Source of the DNA: Dehalococcoidia bacterium
GTDB taxonomy: Bacteria > Chloroflexota > Dehalococcoidia > JAUYDP01
Direction of reading: 5' to 3'
Assembly (NCBI GenBank): GCA_030691805.1
Contig: JAUYDP010000246.1
Location: forward strand, 1 to 9,017
Length of the DNA stretch: 9,017 nucleotides
The notes below the pieces were generated by a model. The model was not told the origin of the DNA. It was given only the letters and a program-made list of their open reading frames with translations, and did no database searches. Shown one piece after another: positions 5,994-9,017 of this stretch; the stretch's first letter is position 1; every line of letters begins with the position of its first letter. The position numbers were made by a program, and so were the translations under genes.

Positions 5994-6767
5994 ATGCGGT
6001 TTCTGATACTGGCTGTGCTCCTGCTTTCATCGGCGGTTCCCGGCCTCACAACGCCCTCGCCGGTGGCGGCGGCCCAGTGTGATTTCGTCCTCGGCTTCAA
6101 GTCCCTTCACGATCAGATCCCGATCATAGTAGGGGAATGTACAGAGAACGAGCGGCACGACCCCGTGACGGGCGACGGCTTTCAGCGGACTGCCGGTGGG
6201 TTGCTGTTCTGGCGCAAAGCGGACAGCCATACCGCCTTTACCGACGGTTTCCGTACCTGGGTGGCCGGCCCCTTTGGCGCGGAGCAGCGGCTCAACACCG
6301 AGCGATTCCAGTGGGAAGCGGTCCAGGAGTTGCGCGAGGCGGAGTACCGCTTGCCGGTAAACGACAACGAGACTCCCATCCGGCTGACGAATGGAGAATA
6401 CGCCCTTAATGCGCCGCCCGTACGGGTCAGGGCGGGCCTTATCAGCGACCAGGTCGCCGCCGGCGACCTCGACGGCGACGCTGTGGCGGACGTCGTGGCG
6501 CCCTTCTTCCTCAATACCGGCGGAAGCGGCACCTTCATCTTCCTTATCGCCATGGTCGACCGTGACGGCGTGCTGACGCAGGCGGGCTGGGCTTTACTGG
6601 GGGACCGGATAAAGCTGAACAGCATCACTGTCTTCGGGGATGGGATGATCACCGTCGACATGATCACCCAGGGCCCGGGTGAACCCTTCTGCTGCCCAAC
6701 CCTGCAGGTGACACGCACGTTCAGGCTGGAAGGAGGGGAGTTGAAGCAGGAGGAGTTGCAGCGATAG
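5994..6767 (+). CDS. Secreted protein of unknown function, Chloroflexota-type
   Basis: The protein has 257 residues, with ATG 5994 preceded by GGGGAGG (5980-5986). The first ~27 residues (MRFLILAVLLLSS...SPVAAA) are a signal peptide, with cleavage likely after AAA, before QC. The N-terminal half has a block I associate with secreted Chloroflexota proteins: CDFVLGFKSLHD, VGECTENERHDPVTGDGFQRT, GGLLFWRKADSHTAFTDGFRTWVAGPFG, LNTERFQWE. The second half has DQVAAGDLDGDAVADVVAPF followed by NTGGSGTF, a DxDGDxxxD loop like FG-GAP or EF-hand-type calcium sites. A late CC pair (GEPFCCPTLQVTRTF) may form a disulfide with the earlier cysteines or with each other. It probably acts outside the membrane. 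No enzymatic residues are recognisable. It stands alone between two gaps. Confidence 0.75.
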   Translation: MRFLILAVLLLSSAVPGLTTPSPVAAAQCDFVLGFKSLHDQIPIIVGECTENERHDPVTGDGFQRTAGGLLFWRKADSHTAFTDGFRTWVAGPFGAEQRLNTERFQWEAVQELREAEYRLPVNDNETPIRLTNGEYALNAPPVRVRAGLISDQVAAGDLDGDAVADVVAPFFLNTGGSGTFIFLIAMVDRDGVLTQAGWALLGDRIKLNSITVFGDGMITVDMITQGPGEPFCCPTLQVTRTFRLEGGELKQEELQR

Positions 6768-6792
6768 CATTCGAACTCCTCGTCACGCATGC

Positions 6793-6821
6793 TTGACCAG
6801 CAGATCCGCCCAGGTTATACG
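6793..6821 (+). promoter_or_regulatory. Candidate sigma-70 promoter of the abrB-type gene
   Basis: TTGACC (6793-6798) and TATACG (6816-6821) are 17 bp apart, matching the -35 and -10 consensus at 5 and 4 of 6 positions. The predicted start of transcription near 6828 gives a short leader before ATG 6851. A 7-bp inverted repeat, CCAGCAG (6797-6803) and CTGCTGG (6836-6842), brackets the -10 region and could be the operator for autoregulation, as usual in toxin-antitoxin operons. Confidence 0.45.
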
Positions 6822-6850
6822 TTAGGAAAGTATGACTGCTGGAGACCATC

Positions 6851-7156
6851 ATGAAAGATAGCAGGCGAGGCGCCCAACTGGTGCGCGTCCAGGAGAAGGG
6901 CCAGGTCACCCTACCGGCCGAAGTCCGCAGGAACCTCGGTTTGAAGAAGGGGGACCTGGTCGCGGTAACGCAAACGCCGGAGGGTGTACTGATTACTCCG
7001 CAAGAGGTGATCGCTATGCAGGCGCTCGACCGCCTTGGCGAGGCCCTTAGTAAGCGGGGGCTGTCCTTAGAGGAGCTGATCGAGTCGGGACGAGACATAC
7101 GCGGCGAGTTTATCAAAGAACAGTATGGCATCGTTCCAGAAAAGCAAGATGATTAG
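6851..7156 (+). CDS. AbrB/MazE-type antitoxin with SpoVT-AbrB domain
   Basis: The protein has 101 residues; GGAG at 6841-6844 supports ATG 6851. Residues 10-50 form a swapped-hairpin SpoVT-AbrB DNA-binding domain: VRVQEKGQVTLPAEVRRNLGL followed by KKGDLVAVTQTPEGVLITP. The remaining ~50 residues (MQALDRLGEALSKRGLSLEELIESGRDIRGEF) are helical and charged, like the toxin-wrapping tail of antitoxins paired with PIN-domain toxins. The stop overlaps by 8 bp the start of a PIN-like reading frame that ends after 27 codons, so the partner toxin is broken. The antitoxin itself is intact and could still bind DNA or neutralise related toxins elsewhere. Autoregulation through the upstream inverted repeat is an inference. 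Confidence 0.85.
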   Translation: MKDSRRGAQLVRVQEKGQVTLPAEVRRNLGLKKGDLVAVTQTPEGVLITPQEVIAMQALDRLGEALSKRGLSLEELIESGRDIRGEFIKEQYGIVPEKQDD

Positions 7157-7232
7157 GGCTTTTCTGGATAGCAGCGTTCTTATCGCAGGAGCTATCTCCC
7201 CTGAACGTGATATAATCCCTTCGGAGGCTTGA
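7149..7232 (+). pseudogene. Truncated PIN-domain (VapC-like) toxin remnant
   Basis: An ATG at 7149, overlapping the antitoxin stop by 8 bp, opens a frame reading MIRAFLDSSVLIAGAISPER and stopping at TGA 7230-7232 after 27 codons. The first ~18 residues match the start of a PIN ribonuclease, including the first metal-binding Asp (D7) in FLDSSVLIAG. PIN toxins normally have about 130-140 residues with further acidic residues, none of which are present. The next gene starts 1 nt after the stop, and no continuation is seen in any frame, so this is a deletion rather than a simple frameshift. It was too short to be called as a gene by ordinary thresholds. Confidence 0.7.
7208..7216 (+). promoter_or_regulatory. 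Extended -10 element upstream of the DUF1232 gene
   Basis: TGATATAAT contains a perfect TATAAT (7211-7216) with the TGn extension, inside the toxin remnant. No good -35 is found at 17 bp, but extended -10 promoters can work without one. Transcription would begin near 7223, within or next to the GGAGG at 7223-7227, giving a very short leader for the gene at 7234. Confidence 0.4.
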
Positions 7233-7233
7233 G

Positions 7234-7680
7234 ATGCCGTTTCAACGAACTCTGCGGGACCTCTGGAAGGGTAATTCACGGATCCAGCTCATCAAGCTGG
7301 TGGCCCAGTTGCCGGTTTATATCAAGCTGCTCTGGGGCCTTTCCAAAGACTCACGGGTGCCGGCGCCGGCCAAGGGGCTGCTCCTGGCCGCCCTGGCCTA
7401 CGTGCTCTCGCCCATAGACCTGATACCCGACTTCATCCCCGTCCTGGGGCAGCTAGACGACGTGGCGGTCTTTCTGGTGGTCTGGCGGATGTTCCGCAGC
7501 CTCTGCCCTCCCGAGGTCTGGGAAGAACATCTCCAACGGATCAGGCTGGGCGAGAGCGATTTCGACCGGGATTTCGCCTGGCTCAAGGAGCACGCCTCCG
7601 GCCTGATTGAATACGTGGACCGGAACCTGGACCGGCTATTGGAGCGACACTGGAAGCCGCGTGACCACGAGGCCCCATGA
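7234..7680 (+). CDS. DUF1232 (YkvA-like) membrane-associated protein
   Basis: The protein has 148 residues, with start ATG 7234 preceded by GGAGG at 7223-7227. The DUF1232 core lies at about residues 45-82: PAKGLLLAALAYVLSPIDLI followed by PDFIPVLGQLDDVAVF. The YxLSPIDLIPDFIPVLGxLDD signature is diagnostic. The hydrophobic stretch around 48-90 suggests a membrane hairpin. The flanks are amphipathic: the N-terminus is basic and the C-terminus is helical with many Asp, Glu, Arg and Lys. The family's molecular function is unknown. It sits directly behind the truncated toxin and probably took over that transcription unit, or it has its own promoter in the remnant. The C-terminus is intact. Confidence 0.88.
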   Translation: MPFQRTLRDLWKGNSRIQLIKLVAQLPVYIKLLWGLSKDSRVPAPAKGLLLAALAYVLSPIDLIPDFIPVLGQLDDVAVFLVVWRMFRSLCPPEVWEEHLQRIRLGESDFDRDFAWLKEHASGLIEYVDRNLDRLLERHWKPRDHEAP

Positions 7681-7736
7681 TTGGCCAGCAAGCGTTGACG
7701 GGGTCGCGCTTTATCAACCGAGGACCAAAGAAACGG

Positions 7737-7744
7737 AAGGAGGT
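7737..7744 (+). promoter_or_regulatory. Near-perfect ribosome binding site of the 82-aa ORF
   Basis: AAGGAGGT lies 5 nt before ATG 7750. It is one of the best matches to the anti-Shine-Dalgarno sequence in the window and is the main reason to accept the short unknown ORF that follows. Confidence 0.8.
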
Positions 7745-7749
7745 CAACA

Positions 7750-7998
7750 ATGGCGGCACAGGTTTACTGTTCGGTGACTTATCGCTCTAGTGGCAACCAG
7801 TTTGGGGGTGGCCTACAGGCAAACGCTATCCGCATGGAACGGTCTGGAAAGGACACCCTTCACATCCTTGTATCAGGCGGTGAAGGAAATCTCCGACAAT
7901 GGTCGCTCTTCATACCTGTAAATGCGTGTCTGGCGCTGGGCAGGGCCATTTCAACAGTGGGAGAAGGGCACGCTCCCAAGGTTGAAGTAACGCTTTAG
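7750..7998 (+). CDS. Small protein of unknown function, 82 residues
   Basis: I do not recognise this protein. It starts at ATG 7750 behind a near-perfect AAGGAGGT. It opens MAAQVYCSVTYRSSGNQFGG, has a middle with alternating hydrophobic residues (DTLHILVSGGEGNLRQWSLFIPV), and ends with a short helix and strand (ACLALGRAIST, PKVEVTL). The predicted fold is a small mixed alpha/beta protein with no signal peptide, no membrane segment, one Cys near each end of the first 60 residues and no metal motif. Base composition looks less GC-rich than the core genes, as expected for acquired DNA. It stands alone between the DUF1232 gene and hicA, with a hairpin downstream. It may be a solo accessory gene. 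Confidence 0.6.
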   Translation: MAAQVYCSVTYRSSGNQFGGGLQANAIRMERSGKDTLHILVSGGEGNLRQWSLFIPVNACLALGRAISTVGEGHAPKVEVTL

Positions 7999-8039
7999 GC
8001 CGAGAGCATTTGAGGCGCCCGAACTCACGAAGGCGATAG

Positions 8040-8063
8040 CCACGGCTTCCAGCCGTGGTTTTT
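8040..8063 (+). terminator. Strong hairpin with T-run: intrinsic terminator, possibly an IS200/IS605 end
   Basis: CCACGGCT (8040-8047) pairs perfectly with AGCCGTGG (8051-8058) around a TCC loop and is followed by five T. This is a textbook intrinsic terminator for the 82-aa gene. The same CCACGGCT...AGCCGTGG style of palindrome also occurs as the subterminal hairpin of IS200/IS605 elements, so a decayed element end is an alternative. Confidence 0.75.
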
Positions 8064-8082
8064 GGAAGGCGGCCACCGAAAC

Positions 8083-8316
8083 ATGAGCCCAAAGCTACCG
8101 CGTGTCACTAGCCATGAATTGGTAAGGGCACTGAAGCGAGCTGGATGGGAGCCCATAAGACAGACTGGCTCTCACCTGCACCTGGCGCGCCCCGACCATC
8201 CGGGACATATCGTCACGGTGGCTGTCCATCCCGGACACTTGGTCCCACTGGGCACGCTGAAGGCGGTGCTTGACCGCGCTGGGCTTACTGGCGACGATCT
8301 ACGAGACCTATTGTAG
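8083..8316 (+). CDS. hicA: HicA-type mRNA interferase toxin
   Basis: The protein has 77 residues from ATG 8083, behind GGAAGGCGG (8064-8072). A TTG at 8062 would add seven residues but lies in the terminator T-run, so I reject it. The sequence is a complete HicA: TSHELVRALKRAGWEP, then RQTGSHLHL with the catalytic His31, then VTVAVHPGHLVPLGTLKAVLDRAGLT, ending in DDLRDLL. HicA folds as a small double-stranded-RNA-binding-like domain and cleaves mRNA in a ribosome-independent way until blocked by HicB. The hicB gene follows after 11 bp, the standard hicA-hicB order, so they form one operon. All conserved features are present and the toxin is probably active. Its promoter was not identified; the hairpin just upstream isolates it from the previous gene. 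Confidence 0.92.
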   Translation: MSPKLPRVTSHELVRALKRAGWEPIRQTGSHLHLARPDHPGHIVTVAVHPGHLVPLGTLKAVLDRAGLTGDDLRDLL

Positions 8317-8327
8317 GAAAAGCAAAA

Positions 8328-8555
8328 ATGAGTAAGTACACCATCATCCTAGAGTACGACCCCGAGGCAAAGAGCTACGCTGTCACCGTTCCAGCCTTAC
8401 CTGGCTGCACTTCGCAGGGTTACACCATAGAAGAAGCCATAGCAAACGCTAAGGAAGCCATTGGTGGGCATGTCGCTACCCTGAGAGACATCGGCGAACC
8501 AGTGCCAGAAGAGATCGAGCGCCCACAAGCAATCACTATTGACGTGGCAGCTTAG
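8328..8555 (+). CDS. hicB: HicB-type antitoxin
   Basis: The protein has 75 residues. The N-terminal pattern YTIILEYDPEAKSYAVTVPALPGC, then TSQGYTIEEAIANAKEAI, is the HicB partial RNase-H-like fold. The ending PEEIERPQAITIDVAA is the usual C-terminus of short HicB proteins. No separate helix-turn-helix or ribbon-helix-helix DNA-binding domain is attached, so operon autoregulation may be weak or use another factor. It neutralises the HicA toxin encoded 11 bp upstream. The stop is followed in the same frame by a HicA-like remnant, which suggests the locus once had a second toxin copy downstream. Confidence 0.92.
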   Translation: MSKYTIILEYDPEAKSYAVTVPALPGCTSQGYTIEEAIANAKEAIGGHVATLRDIGEPVPEEIERPQAITIDVAA

Positions 8556-8651
8556 AGGAAACCCTTTAGCGGTAAAGACGTGATCCGCGTAATCTACGAA
8601 ATCTGCGGATACTGTCCAGCACCAGGGTCAACGATAGCCATTGCTGAATAG
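8556..8651 (+). pseudogene. Probable remnant of a second HicA
   Basis: Directly after the hicB stop, in the same frame, the sequence reads RKPFSGKDVIRVIYEICGYC before diverging and stopping at TAG 8649. FSGKDVIRV.....GY resembles the start of many HicA proteins (xLSGKEVVKALxKxGF). A shift of frame after the Tyr gives TVQHQGQR, close to the xVRQRGSH segment that follows in HicA. There is no good start codon or ribosome binding site, and the rest of the domain is missing. If real, it is a frameshifted and truncated duplicate. The similarity is short, so it could be coincidence. Confidence 0.4.
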
Positions 8652-8660
8652 GCTCACTCA

Positions 8661-9017
8661 TTGCCCGATCCGTCTAACTTTGCCTCCTATCTCCAAGCCC
8701 TTCCAGAGTACCGCGGCCAGGTAGTCCATCTGGAGCATATCCCGGCGCGGCCGGCCCGCTACGGGAGCCTGGACCGGCCCCTTCACCCATGCCTGGAAGT
8801 AACCCTGGAAGATGTGGGCGCCAAGCCCCTCTTCACTCACCAGGTGCACGCCCTGGAGGCGGCTCTCTCCGGCCGCAGCGTGGTGGTCGCCACCGGAACG
8901 GCCAGCGGCAAGACCCTCTGTTACAATGCCGCCTTCTTCCAGGCCTTTCTGGAGAACCCCCGCAGCCGGGCACTTTATCTCTTCCCCACCAAGGCCCTGG
9001 CCCAGGACCAGCTACGC
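8661..9017 (+). CDS. DEAD/DEAH-box helicase of the MrfA/YprA (DUF1998) type, N-terminal part
   Basis: The frame is open from after the TAG at 8649 to the end of the window (119 residues from TTG 8661). No ATG or GTG start is available in frame before the conserved sequence, so TTG 8661 (PDPSNFASYLQALPEYRGQ) is the best start, though its ribosome binding site is weak. Motifs are HIPARPARYG near residues 26-35, a Q-like FTHQVHAL at 58-65, Walker A ATGTASGKT at 77-85, and motif Ia LYLFPTKALAQDQLR at 105-119. The combination of VEHIPARPARY-like sequence, TASGKT and PTKALAQDQ is typical of the large MrfA/YprA/Hrq1 helicases with a C-terminal DUF1998 zinc domain, implicated in DNA damage repair. 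The remaining ~600 or more residues lie outside the window, so domain content beyond motif Ia is inferred. Confidence 0.87.
   Translation, partial: MPDPSNFASYLQALPEYRGQVVHLEHIPARPARYGSLDRPLHPCLEVTLEDVGAKPLFTHQVHALEAALSGRSVVVATGTASGKTLCYNAAFFQAFLENPRSRALYLFPTKALAQDQLR

Noticed and set aside
7677..7790. A 37-codon frame starting with an ATGA overlap at the end of the DUF1232 gene.
   Set aside because: It runs into the well-supported 82-aa gene in another frame, has a low-complexity composition, and contains that gene's ribosome binding site.
8062..8082. TTG start at 8062 for HicA.
   Set aside because: It falls in the terminator T-run, and the GGAAGGCGG before ATG 8083 would be inside the coding sequence. 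HicA proteins normally start near the later Met.

Overview
The window is GC-rich bacterial DNA. It has densely packed, almost entirely plus-strand genes, strong AGGAGG-type ribosome binding sites and several 4-bp ATGA stop/start overlaps. The gene content fits a member of the Chloroflexota, perhaps Dehalococcoidia- or Anaerolineae-like: an AmaP-like membrane protein, a secreted protein with a Cys-FVLGF / GLLFWRKAD / RTWVAGPFG block, and an MrfA/YprA-type helicase with PTKALAQDQ. This assignment is inferred from recognised protein style, not from a marker gene.

Layout. Positions 1-674 hold the 3' end of an MtaB-like tRNA methylthiotransferase overlapping a HinT-like HIT protein. Positions 743-1954 hold an AmaP-like two-helix membrane protein directly followed by an alpha/beta hydrolase. 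Positions 1955-2264 are non-coding but structured: a stem-loop, six tandem 11-bp units, and two copies of a 27-bp hairpin-forming repeat 48 bp apart. Positions 2265-5796 are a tightly coupled three-gene operon: an SdhA/FrdA-family flavoprotein, an SdhB/FrdB-family iron-sulfur protein and a class V PLP enzyme. Positions 5994-6767 encode a secreted protein of unknown function.

From about 6770 to 8660 the window looks like accessory DNA. It contains an AbrB-type antitoxin followed by only the first ~18 recognisable residues of a PIN-domain toxin, a DUF1232 (YkvA-like) membrane protein whose start abuts that remnant, an orphan 82-aa ORF, a strong hairpin with a T-run, a complete hicAB toxin-antitoxin pair, and a likely decayed second HicA. 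From 8661 to the window end is the N-terminal part of a DEAD/DEAH helicase of the MrfA/YprA kind, cut by the window edge.

The most interesting unit is the redox/PLP operon. It resembles the soluble half of a succinate dehydrogenase/fumarate reductase, but no membrane-anchor gene follows. The usual covalent-FAD histidine is replaced by Asn, and the iron-sulfur subunit carries an extra cysteine that could turn the usual [3Fe-4S] centre into a [4Fe-4S] centre. The three proteins plausibly act together on one small organic or amino acid, but the substrate cannot be read from sequence. The toxin-antitoxin remnants and the repeat cluster at 1962-2144 are the other places worth a second look.
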